In this document: positions 7,381-15,331 of the stretch, piece by piece
How positions within the stretch are numbered: the first letter of the stretch is position 1
Layout: each line of letters starts with the position of its first letter
Assembly: GCF_001423485.1 (NCBI RefSeq)
Contig: NZ_LMOD01000003.1
Span: 571,527 to 635,526 of the forward strand
DNA length: 64,000 nt
From: Microbacterium sp. Leaf320
Lineage (GTDB): Bacteria; Actinomycetota; Actinomycetes; Actinomycetales; Microbacteriaceae
Reading direction: 5' to 3'
The notes under the pieces: model-generated
What the model saw: the letters and a program-made list of their open reading frames with translations, nothing else
The model's database searches: none
Told to the model about the DNA's origin: nothing
Program-made: the position numbers and the translations under genes

Positions 7381-7636
7381 GGGAGCGTCGGGACGAAACG
7401 AGACCGCGCACACGTCGAGACCCGCGCGGGCGTCACGGCTCCGAGCGATTCGGCAAGACAGTCGATGGGAGCGTCGGGACGAAACGAGACCGCGCACGCG
7501 TCGAGACCGGGCAGGCGTCACGGCTCCGAGCGATTCGGCGAGACAGTCGATGGGAGCGTCGGGACGAAACGAGACCACGCACGCGTCGAGACCGGGCAGG
7601 CGTCACGGCCCCGAGCGGTCCGGAGAGACTCGGATG
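7381..7636. repeat. Three tandem copies of an 85-86 base unit
   Basis: Copies start at 7381, 7467 and 7552, each opening GGGAGCGTCGGGACGAAACG. Copies 1 and 2 differ at only a few positions; copy 3 diverges towards its end. There is no spacer, so this is not a CRISPR array. The GACGAAACGAGAC core partly resembles the dispersed REP-like element. Confidence 0.85.
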
Positions 7637-7750
7637 GGAACGGGAGTGAGGCCGTCGGCACGATAGGAGGATGACACCGAGCAAGACCCGCGGGCGGGTT
7701 CAGTGATCCCGAAGGACAGGTCCGGCAGGGGCGGGACCGGCGGGCAGGAC

Positions 7751-7807
7751 GGGAGAAAGCGAGCAGGCCGGGAGAAAGCGAGCAGGACGGGAGAAAGCGG
7801 GCAGGGC
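7751..7807. repeat. Three tandem copies of a 19-base unit next to a stop codon
   Basis: GGGAGAAAGCGAGCAGGAC-like units start at 7751, 7770 and 7789. The array ends seven bases from the stop codon of the GNAT gene. Confidence 0.85.
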
Positions 7808-7814
7808 CGAAAGC

Positions 7815-8276
7815 TCAGCCTCGCACCGACTCCGCCTTCAGGAACACGTCGACAGCATCCTCGCTCTCGAGCACGAAGCCGTGCCTCTCATACAACCGAC
7901 GTGCCGCACTCCCCTGCAGCACGTTGAGGCGGAACGGCCGCTCATCGCCGTCAGAACGCTCCAGCAAGACGTCTGCGAGCACCGCAGAGCCCAGCCCGCG
8001 CCCCTGAGACCCCGGCGCGAGGTAGAAGTGCTCGATCCACACGGCGTCGGGTTCGCCCCGGACCGCGATGAGACCGACGTCCTCCCCGTCCATGACGATC
8101 ACCCGCGTGTTCTCCGGAGCGAACGCATCGAGGAACCGCTGCCGCACGCGCACAGGGTCGTACCGGCCCAGGCGCTCGAGATCGGGGCGCATGACGATCG
8201 CCCGCAGCTCCGCCATCCACGGAGCATCCGAAGGACTGCTCGCTCGAAGACTCCACTCGACTGACACAGCATCCAT
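7815..8276 (-). CDS. GNAT-family N-acetyltransferase
   Basis: Acetyltransferase of 153 residues from the ATG at 8276. The acetyl-CoA binding motif A reads LAPGSQGRGLGSAVL, and the late NVLQGSAARRLYERHGF segment is typical of the fold. It probably acetylates an amine of a small molecule or protein; the substrate is unknown. A longer frame opens at 8336, but that extra part is coded by the second copy of a 56-base duplication, so the start inside the first copy is preferred. It stands alone on the minus strand, next to the EamA gene. Confidence 0.8.
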   Translation of the reverse strand: MDAVSVEWSLRASSPSDAPWMAELRAIVMRPDLERLGRYDPVRVRQRFLDAFAPENTRVIVMDGEDVGLIAVRGEPDAVWIEHFYLAPGSQGRGLGSAVLADVLLERSDGDERPFRLNVLQGSAARRLYERHGFVLESEDAVDVFLKAESVRG

Positions 8277-8382
8277 ACAATCACCCGATTCGCCTGCCGC
8301 ACTCCACCTGCGTGCGGCTTCGAGCGATCCATACAATCACCCGATTCGCCTGACGCGTTCCGCCTGCGTCCGGCCCCAGGCG
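8271..8382. repeat. 56-base tandem duplication at the 5' end of the GNAT gene
   Basis: The 26-base block beginning ATCCATACAATCACCCGATT occurs perfectly at 8271-8296 and 8327-8352; the remaining 30 bases of each copy are similar but diverged. The first copy contains the GNAT start codon, so the duplication has copied its leader. Confidence 0.85.
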
Positions 8383-8392
8383 ATCCGAGTCC

Positions 8393-9259
8393 CTACAGCG
8401 CGAGCAGCACGATTCCGGCGGCGACGACGGCGGATGCGGCGATCCGCCACCCCGGCCTGCTCTCCTTCAGCGCGAAGACGCCGAACAGGCTGACCAGCAC
8501 GACACTGACCTCGCGCAGCGGGGCGACGAGGGCGACGGGCGCGATCTGGATGGCGGTGAGGACGAGGATGTACGACAGCGGCGACAGGATGCTGAACGCC
8601 ACGATGCGTCGCCACTGCGTGCGGCCGAGCGTGCGGACGGCCGCCCACCGCCCGCGGACACCGATCGAGTAGAACGGGATCTCGAGCAGCATCGTGCCGA
8701 CCATGAACGCGACGGGCGACAGGTTCCAGGTGCGCACGGCGTTGGCATCCCAGATCGTGTAGACCGCGATCGCGACGCCGGTGAGAAGACCGAACAGGAG
8801 TCCAGGGTCGATGGTTCGCCGCGAGCGGGACGAGCGTCCACGGTCGACGAGCCCGATCGCGACCACTCCGAGGATGATCGCGCCGACCCCGACGAGCGCG
8901 AGGGCGGACGGGCGCTCCCCCAGCAGCAACACGGCGACGATGACCGACAGGAACGGCCCTGTGCCCCTCGCGGTCGCGTAGACGGTGGACAGGTTGCCCT
9001 CGCGGTATCCGCGCTGCAGGACCGCCATGTAGATCACATGCAGCACTGCCGACACCCCCACGCCCAACAGGAAGCCGCGCAGGTCATCGGTGCCGAGCCC
9101 GCCGGTGAATGGGATGACCCCGATCCACACGACCGTGCCCCCGACGGCGCCCCACCACAGGAACGGCATGCCCGCCTTGCTCACCCCGTGCGCGATGACG
9201 TTCCACGCAGCGTGGGTGATCGCGGCGGCGAAGACGAGGGCGAAGGCGAGAGCGGACAT
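8393..9259 (-). CDS. EamA/DMT-family transporter
   Basis: Integral membrane protein of 288 residues with about ten hydrophobic helices and the two-fold EamA repeat (halves about 1-140 and 150-288; AVLLLGERPSALALVGVGAIILGV closes the first half, FALKESRPGWRIAASAVVAAGIVLL the second). These carriers of the drug/metabolite superfamily export small polar metabolites or cations. The ATG at 9259 follows a GGAAGGG ribosome binding site (9273-9267, minus strand). A ykkC-type riboswitch occupies the leader, which suggests that the substrate or a related compound is sensed by RNA, for example guanidine or a nucleotide. Confidence 0.85.
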   Translation of the reverse strand: MSALAFALVFAAAITHAAWNVIAHGVSKAGMPFLWWGAVGGTVVWIGVIPFTGGLGTDDLRGFLLGVGVSAVLHVIYMAVLQRGYREGNLSTVYATARGTGPFLSVIVAVLLLGERPSALALVGVGAIILGVVAIGLVDRGRSSRSRRTIDPGLLFGLLTGVAIAVYTIWDANAVRTWNLSPVAFMVGTMLLEIPFYSIGVRGRWAAVRTLGRTQWRRIVAFSILSPLSYILVLTAIQIAPVALVAPLREVSVVLVSLFGVFALKESRPGWRIAASAVVAAGIVLLAL

Positions 9260-9275
9260 GTGAGACCCTTCCGTC

Positions 9276-9401
9276 CGTCGCGAGGCGCGACGAACAGGGT
9301 CCTCCGGGCTTTTGTCCTGTCAGATGACGGCATCCCTGCGGAGGGACACCGTGGCGCCGCTCGGACCAGACGGGACGAACCCCGGAACCCTAGGCGCTAT
9401 C
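9276..9401 (-). promoter_or_regulatory. ykkC-family riboswitch (guanidine-I-like) upstream of the EamA gene
   Basis: Read on the minus strand, the leader contains in order the ykkC landmarks CTAGGGTTCCG (9393-9383), CTGGTCCGAG (ending 9360), CACGG, and a 3' AAAAGCCCGGAGG (9313-9301). GCGCC just before the first block pairs with GGCGC just after the second, giving the expected closing helix, and an ACGG/TCCCT hairpin follows. A further perfect hairpin CGTCGCG-agg-CGCGACG (9292-9276) lies directly before the ribosome binding site and could be the expression platform. The ligand subtype (guanidine, ppGpp, PRPP or nucleotide) cannot be settled by eye. Confidence 0.8.
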
Positions 9402-9488
9402 GGCACTCACGGTACCCGGCGATGGTGACCGGGAGGTGAACAGCGCACGTGAACAGCGCTCGAGGCCGCACGAGGATGCCGGATGAGC

Positions 9489-9529
9489 AGTGAGGCGCCC
9501 GACACGGGATTCGTGCCGGGCGCCTCACT
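9489..9529 (-). terminator. Terminator of the DUF11 wall-protein gene
   Basis: An 18-base stem (9489-9506 with 9512-9529, one G-U type mismatch) closes a 5-base loop, seven bases past the stop codon of the giant minus-strand gene. It is GC-rich with only a short T-run. Confidence 0.8.
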
Positions 9530-9536
9530 TCGACTC

Positions 9537-12500
9537 TCAGCTGGTCAGGGCTGCGGTCTCCCGGCGACGCACGCGCGAGATCAGGAGCACGAGCGCACCG
9601 ATCGCGAGCAGTGCGAGCGCCCAGCCCAGACCGGTGATGACGCCGCCGGTCGTCGCGAGGACGTCGAGATCGACCGTCGTGGTGGCGGCCGCCGTGACGA
9701 TGATCGTGCCCGCGGCACCGCTCACCGTCGCGACGTTCACGACCTGACCGTTCGCGACATCCGCCGTCGTCAGCGTGTAGCCGATCGGTCCGCAGGCCGC
9801 GGTGTCGCCCGGTGCGAGGTCGGGCACGTCGCACGCGAGCATCCCTCCGAGCTTCGGGTCGTCGATCGCGATGTCCGTCAGCGTGCGTGCTCCGGTGTTC
9901 GTCACGGTGAAGCGGAACTGCACCGTGTCGCCGGCATCCACCTTGCCGTTGCCGTTCGCGTCGGCGTACTCGCCACCGGTCTTCGCGAGCGCGATCGCCG
10001 GCTGCGCCTCGAGAGGCGTGATCACGGTGTCGTCCACGGTCGGCGGCACCGTGCCGGTTCCCGTTCCCGTCGCCGTGGCGGTGTTGACGATCTGCGCCGC
10101 GTCGATCTCGGCCTGGGTGAGCACCGCGGCAGGCCCCTCGCACAGCGCCGACTCACCAGGGGCGAGGTCGGTCGCGTCGCAGACGACGTCTCCGCTCAGG
10201 CGCGGGTCCGACACCGAGATGCCGGAGAGCGTCGTCGTGCCCGTGTTGGTGACGGTGAACGTGTAGGCGATGGTGTCGCCGGCATCCGTCCGTCCGTTGC
10301 CGTTCGCGTCGACGACGGCCGCAGCCGACTTCAGCAGCGTGAGCGCATCGGTGCCGACCACGGTCACATCCGCGTCATCCGTGCCCTCGGCGCTGCCGGC
10401 GACCGACTGACCGGTCACCGTCGCGGTGTTGCGCACGATGCCGGCGTCGATGTCAGCCTGCGTGAGCACGTACTCGACGGGTCCGCAGTCGACGTCGTCG
10501 GTCGGCACGAGGGCGAGACCGTCGAGCGCGGGGCAGTCCACGGCGCCGCCGAGCAGCGGGTCGTCGAGCACGATGTCGGTCAGTACCGTCGTGCCGGTGT
10601 TGCTGATGCGGAACGAGTAGGCGATGGTGTCGCCGGCCCCGATCATCCCGTCGTCGTTCGCGTCGACCGGCTCGCCCGGAGTCTTCGTCAGGGAGATGCC
10701 GGGAGTGCCCGCGAACAGCACCTCTGCGGAGGCGTCATCGCTCACGGCACCCAGCGGTCCGGTGCCGGTCGCGGTGGCCGTGTTCGGACGGCTGCCGTTC
10801 TCGATGTCCGCCTGCGTGAGCGTGTAGGTGAACGGCCCGCAGTCGCTGGAGGCGCCGACGCCGAGCTCGTCGATCGTGCACAGCACTCCGGCTCCGAGCA
10901 GTGGGTCGGTGATCTCCACGTCGCTCAGGGTCGTGTTGCCCGTGTTGCTCGTCGTGAAGGTGTACTGGACCGTGTCACCGGCGCCGATGAACCCGTCGCC
11001 GTTCGCGTCCTGCACCAGGCCGACGTTCTTCTGCAGGTCGATGCCGGCGGTCTGATCGATGTCGGCGGAGGCGGATGCCGTGTCCGACACCGTTCCGACC
11101 GGGGCATCGGCCGTGACCGATGCGGTGTTGCGCACGATCCCCGCATCGATGTCGTCCTGAGTCAGCGTGTAGTCGACCGGCGCGCACGTCACGGATGCCC
11201 CCGGGGCAAGCGAAGCCCCCGCGAGCACCGCGCACACGACCGGTCCGCCCAGCATCGGGTCGGTGATCTGCGCGTTCGTCAGGGTCGTGGTGCCGGTGTT
11301 CGTGACGGTGAACGTGTAGGCGATGGTGTCGCCGGACGTCACCTGCGCGCCGCCGTCGACATCGATCACCGTGCTCGGCGACTTCGTCAGAACGATGCTG
11401 TTCACTGCGGGAACAGTCACATCGGCCTCCGCGCCGTCGGTCGCCGCACCGAGAGCGGACTGGGCGGTCACGGATGCCTCGTTGTGCACCGTGCCCTCAT
11501 CGATGTCCTGCTGCGTGAGCGTGTAGACCACCGGCGCGCAGGTCACCGAGGCACCCGGTGCGAGCGGTGCGCCGAATGCCGCACAGGCGACCGCTCCTCC
11601 GAGCAGAGGATCGGTGATCGCCGCACTCGTGAGCGTGACGGTGCCGGTGTTGCGCACCGTGAACGTGTAGGCGACGGTGTCGCCGACGTCGGTGCGTCCG
11701 TTCCCGTTCGCGTCGACCGGGGCTCCTGCAGTCTTCACGAGCTCGACCTGCGGGGTGCCCGACACGGGGACCTCGACCGTCGAGGTGTTGTCGGACGGAT
11801 CGGGATCCGGCGTCGTCGACGTCACGGTCGCGGTGTTCGACAGCGTGGCGCTCGCGATCGCCGGGTCGACCGTGCCGCTGACCGTCGCGGTGAAGGCCGC
11901 GCCGACGGCGAGCGTGCCGACCGCGCAGTCGAGCTGCGCCCCGGTGATCGCGCAGCCGGCGGTGGGCGTCGTCGGGTTCAGCAGGCCGGCCGGCAGGGAG
12001 TCCGAGATCGCGACGGCGGATGCCGGGCTGGGTCCGTTGTTCGTCACGACGATCGTGTACGTGATCGGCCCGTTCACCGGTGCCGGGTTCGCCGAGCTCG
12101 TCTTCACGATCGACAGGTCGGCCGACGGCGTCACGACGACCGTCGAGGTGCCGGTGTTGTCGGACGGATCGGGATCGGGCGTCGGCGAGGTCGCCGTCGC
12201 GTTGTTGGTCAGCGTGCCGACCACGGTCGCGGTGGCCGTCACGGTCAGAGTCGCCGATTCGCCGGGGAGCAGAGTGCCGACGGTCCACTGGTGGTCGGCG
12301 GGCGACCAGGCGCCCGCGCTCGGCGTGGCCGAGGTGACCTCGAGTCCGGCCGGCGCGACCTCGGTCACGACGACGCCCGCTGCGGCGGACGGCCCGTCGT
12401 TGCGCACCGTGATCACGAAGCTCGCCACCCCTCCCAGCGGGATGCTCGGAGTCGATGTCGTCTTCACGACGCTGACGTCCGCGCTCGGAGTCAGCGCGAC

Positions 12501-15083
12501 GTCGACGCTGGAGGTGTTGTTCGCCGGAACCGGGTCGGGCGTCGCCGAGGTGGTGGTCGCCGTGTTGCGGATCGTGCCCGAAGCGGTCGCCGCCCACGTG
12601 CCGCCGATGTTCACCGTGGCCGTCGCACCGGGCGCGAGATCGCCCACAGCGCAGTTCACCGTGCCGCCCCCGATGGTGCAGCCCGGACTGATCGACTCGA
12701 GGGTGAAACCTGCAGGGAGCGTGTCGGTGATCGTCACCGCACGCGCGACGGACGGGCCGTTGTTCGCGACCTCGATCGAGTATGTGAAACCGCTGCCCGG
12801 CGTGCCTGTGGGCGGCGCGGTCTTCGCGATGCTGAGGTCGGCGCTCTGCACGATCTCGACCTCTGCCGAGGCGGAGTTGTTCGTGGTGTCGACGTCTTCT
12901 GCCGGCGATGCGACAGAGGCGGTGTTGCTGGTGGTGCCCGCCGGGGCGTCGGCCGCGACCACGGTCGACACGACGACGGTGGCGGTGGCCTGATCGGCGA
13001 GGTCCGCCCAGGTGCAGCGAACCGTGGTGTCGGTGAACGAGCAGTCGGCCCCGGCCGGGGTAGTGACCCCCGTCACGGTGAAGCCGGAAGGCATGGTGTC
13101 GTCGAGCACCGCGTTGACGGCATCCGAGTCACCGTTGTTGGTCACAGTGATCGTGAAGTCGACCGCACCTCCGGCCGCGACCTGCGACACCGACGGTGTC
13201 TTCGTCACCGCGAGATCGGCGATGATGTCGGGCTGGAAGCTGGTGGAGTCGACGTTGTTCGTCGGGTCGGAGTCGGGGGTGCTGCTCGTGACGCTCGCCG
13301 AGTTCTGCACGACGGCGGCAGCGCCGGCGGCGATCTCGACGACGACGGTTGTCGTCACCTCGGCACCGGGTGCGAGTGTGCCGATGCTGCACTCGACCAC
13401 GCCGAGATCGACGGCGCACTCGCCCTGGTCGGACAGGACGCTCACGACGGTGGTCTCGGGGTCGATCGGATCGGTGAGGCGCACATCGCGCGCCTCGGAC
13501 GGACCGTCGTTGCGGGTGATGAGCGTGTAGGTGACGTTCTGACCGGCGACCGGGGCCTCCGGGGAGAACGTCTTGGTCACCGACACATCGCTGATCGCGG
13601 TCAGGGTGCCCGACGCGGTCGCGGTGTTGTTGGCGGGGTTGACGTCGAATCGCGACCCCGTCACCGAGGCGGTGTTCGTGAGTGCTGCTCCCGGCTCGAA
13701 CGAGGGCGAGACCGTACCGGTCACGGTGATCGTCGCGCTGGCCCCGACCGCGAGGTCGGGGAGGGCACAGGTGATCGTGCCGCCGACGGTGCAGGATCCG
13801 CCGCTCGGCGTGGCCTGAACAGCCGTGAAGCCGGCAGGCACTGCATCCGTCACTGTGACTCCCGTGCCGGTCTGGGGTCCGTTGTTCGTGACCCCGATCG
13901 TGAAGGTCGCAGGCTGGCCCGCGACCAGCGGACTCGTGGCGAGCGTCTTGGTGATCGCGAGATCGGCCGCCTGGTTCACCGGCGTCAGTGCCTCCTGCGT
14001 CGTCGACGTGCGGTCGATGTTCGTGACCGGCTCGCGGAAGGCGACCCGCGCCTCGTTGACGATCGTGGTGCCGGCGGCCTCCGTCCTGACCTTGGCGTCG
14101 AACGTGTACGACGTGACCGCGTCGACGCCGACCGAGCCGCCCACCGTGGCATTTCCACCGTCGCCGAGGCGCACCCGCAGCGTGCGGGTGCCGCCCGTGT
14201 ACTCGCCCCGGTCATCGCCCGTGGCGTCGGTGAGGGCGCCGGCTCCCGCGCCGCTCACGATGCGGATGGAGCCGGGCACGAAGTCGATCCCCGCAGGGAG
14301 GACGTCGGTCGAGACCGACTGGAGGGCCGGGTTTCCGCCGTCGTTGCGAGTGGTGACGGTGTAGCGCAGCGTGTCGCCGATCTCGGCCGAGGTACCGCCG
14401 CGGGTGAGGTTCGCGACCGACTTGGTCGAGATGAGGCAGGGTCCGGTGCCGAAGGAGATGTCGTCGAGCAGGTTGCCGACGGAGGCGTTGCCGGTCGCGC
14501 TGCTGACCGCCTGGAATCCGAAGCGCGTCGTGGTCTGCCCGGCGGGCACGGTGTACGAGCCCGTGTGGGTTCCCCAGGCCGCGGTGCCGTCGGTGAGCGA
14601 GCCGCTGACGTTGGCGAGGGTGCTCCCCGGAACGCCGATCACGACACGCATCGTGTCGTTGCCCTCGCGGCCGCGGTGCTTGAGCGACCAGTACAGGGTC
14701 TGCCCCGGCGTCGTGGCGACATCCTGGTAGAGCGTGCTCGCCTGGGTGGCGTTGAGCTCGGCGAACTGCGATCCCTGACCCGCCGGGTAGTTGCGGGGGT
14801 TGCCCGGGGAACGCCACAGTTCGATCTGGTTGTCCGTGGCGGTCGTCAACCAGCCGGGCACGAGCGCCTCGTCGGCGATGATGATCCCCGACGCGAACAC
14901 GGGCTGCTCGAAGCTGCCGTTGTCGAGCGACAGCGAACCCGCGCACTGCGTGGGGTTCTGAGCTGCCGACGCCGACGTCGGCGCCACGGTGTCTGTGACC
15001 ACCGTGAGTCCGACCGCGATCAGAAGTGCTGCCGTCGCACCGGCGATGGCGCGACGAATGGACGAGTGAGCGTGTGCAGACAC
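9537..15083 (-). CDS. Giant DUF11-repeat cell-wall surface protein with LAxTG sorting signal
   Basis: Surface protein of 1848 residues. GTG start with AGGGGA upstream; signal peptide about 1-40 (ALLIAVGLTVVTDTVAPTSASAA). Residues about 45-215 form an N-terminal carbohydrate-binding-like domain. Thirteen DUF11-type Ig-like repeats follow: seven of a first type (openings such as ADLSIVKT, VTNNGPS) and six of a second type that each carry a DANGNGRTDAGDT-like acidic loop, possibly calcium binding. The C-terminus has LATTG, a hydrophobic helix and RVRRRE, the layout of a class E sortase (LAxTG) substrate. It is probably covalently attached to peptidoglycan and serves adhesion or an S-layer-like role; no sortase lies in the window. 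Confidence 0.9.
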   Translation of the reverse strand: MSAHAHSSIRRAIAGATAALLIAVGLTVVTDTVAPTSASAAQNPTQCAGSLSLDNGSFEQPVFASGIIIADEALVPGWLTTATDNQIELWRSPGNPRNYPAGQGSQFAELNATQASTLYQDVATTPGQTLYWSLKHRGREGNDTMRVVIGVPGSTLANVSGSLTDGTAAWGTHTGSYTVPAGQTTTRFGFQAVSSATGNASVGNLLDDISFGTGPCLISTKSVANLTRGGTSAEIGDTLRYTVTTRNDGGNPALQSVSTDVLPAGIDFVPGSIRIVSGAGAGALTDATGDDRGEYTGGTRTLRVRLGDGGNATVGGSVGVDAVTSYTFDAKVRTEAAGTTIVNEARVAFREPVTNIDRTSTTQEALTPVNQAADLAITKTLATSPLVAGQPATFTIGVTNNGPQTGTGVTVTDAVPAGFTAVQATPSGGSCTVGGTITCALPDLAVGASATITVTGTVSPSFEPGAALTNTASVTGSRFDVNPANNTATASGTLTAISDVSVTKTFSPEAPVAGQNVTYTLITRNDGPSEARDVRLTDPIDPETTVVSVLSDQGECAVDLGVVECSIGTLAPGAEVTTTVVVEIAAGAAAVVQNSASVTSSTPDSDPTNNVDSTSFQPDIIADLAVTKTPSVSQVAAGGAVDFTITVTNNGDSDAVNAVLDDTMPSGFTVTGVTTPAGADCSFTDTTVRCTWADLADQATATVVVSTVVAADAPAGTTSNTASVASPAEDVDTTNNSASAEVEIVQSADLSIAKTAPPTGTPGSGFTYSIEVANNGPSVARAVTITDTLPAGFTLESISPGCTIGGGTVNCAVGDLAPGATATVNIGGTWAATASGTIRNTATTTSATPDPVPANNTSSVDVALTPSADVSVVKTTSTPSIPLGGVASFVITVRNDGPSAAAGVVVTEVAPAGLEVTSATPSAGAWSPADHQWTVGTLLPGESATLTVTATATVVGTLTNNATATSPTPDPDPSDNTGTSTVVVTPSADLSIVKTSSANPAPVNGPITYTIVVTNNGPSPASAVAISDSLPAGLLNPTTPTAGCAITGAQLDCAVGTLAVGAAFTATVSGTVDPAIASATLSNTATVTSTTPDPDPSDNTSTVEVPVSGTPQVELVKTAGAPVDANGNGRTDVGDTVAYTFTVRNTGTVTLTSAAITDPLLGGAVACAAFGAPLAPGASVTCAPVVYTLTQQDIDEGTVHNEASVTAQSALGAATDGAEADVTVPAVNSIVLTKSPSTVIDVDGGAQVTSGDTIAYTFTVTNTGTTTLTNAQITDPMLGGPVVCAVLAGASLAPGASVTCAPVDYTLTQDDIDAGIVRNTASVTADAPVGTVSDTASASADIDQTAGIDLQKNVGLVQDANGDGFIGAGDTVQYTFTTSNTGNTTLSDVEITDPLLGAGVLCTIDELGVGASSDCGPFTYTLTQADIENGSRPNTATATGTGPLGAVSDDASAEVLFAGTPGISLTKTPGEPVDANDDGMIGAGDTIAYSFRISNTGTTVLTDIVLDDPLLGGAVDCPALDGLALVPTDDVDCGPVEYVLTQADIDAGIVRNTATVTGQSVAGSAEGTDDADVTVVGTDALTLLKSAAAVVDANGNGRTDAGDTIAYTFTVTNTGTTTLSGISVSDPRLSGDVVCDATDLAPGESALCEGPAAVLTQAEIDAAQIVNTATATGTGTGTVPPTVDDTVITPLEAQPAIALAKTGGEYADANGNGKVDAGDTVQFRFTVTNTGARTLTDIAIDDPKLGGMLACDVPDLAPGDTAACGPIGYTLTTADVANGQVVNVATVSGAAGTIIVTAAATTTVDLDVLATTGGVITGLGWALALLAIGALVLLISRVRRRETAALTS

Positions 15084-15193
15084 AGCTGTCCCCTGTTTTC
15101 TCCCCCGAGGTCTCCCCGCATCGTTCGGAACGACACACCTCGCGCCTCGACCCTAGCGGTGGGGGTCGCTTGGATTCAGTCCCGTATCGAACG

Positions 15194-15223
15194 CCGATAT
15201 CGGATCGATACCGGTATACCGGT
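15194..15223. promoter_or_regulatory. Two palindromes between the wall protein and aminopeptidase genes
   Basis: CCGATATCGG (15194-15203) and the 14-base perfect palindrome ACCGGTATACCGGT (15210-15223) lie six bases apart in the divergent 248-base gap. They may be regulator binding sites for either gene; no regulator gene is adjacent. Confidence 0.4.
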
Positions 15224-15331
15224 CATATCGGAGTGGTCGGGTCGGCTCCGGCGACCGACCGACCGGCCGGCCGCGATCGACCACCGACCGAGCCGATTAC
15301 GATCGAAGGACCCCCTTCAGGAAGGTCGCCC

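Larger units (their letters stand above)
7275..7814. other. Gap of 540 bases without a convincing gene; repeat-rich
   Basis: The gap holds three tandem copies of an 85-base unit (7381-7636) and three copies of a 19-base unit (7751-7807). Open frames cross it on both strands, but they read the repeats and have no recognisable domains or ribosome binding sites, so I call no gene here. Confidence 0.7.

Noticed and set aside
7381..7636. Three 85-base repeats considered as a CRISPR array
   Set aside because: The copies are directly adjacent without variable spacers, and no cas genes are present.
7087..7684. Minus-strand frames reading through the 85-base repeats as a possible repeat protein
   Set aside because: They have no ribosome binding site or domain, and the frame is set only by the repeats.
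15026..15331. N-terminal extension of the M18 aminopeptidase frame
   Set aside because: It would run through the intergenic palindromes and lacks similarity to the family; the ATG at 15332 has a ribosome binding site and gives the usual M18 length.
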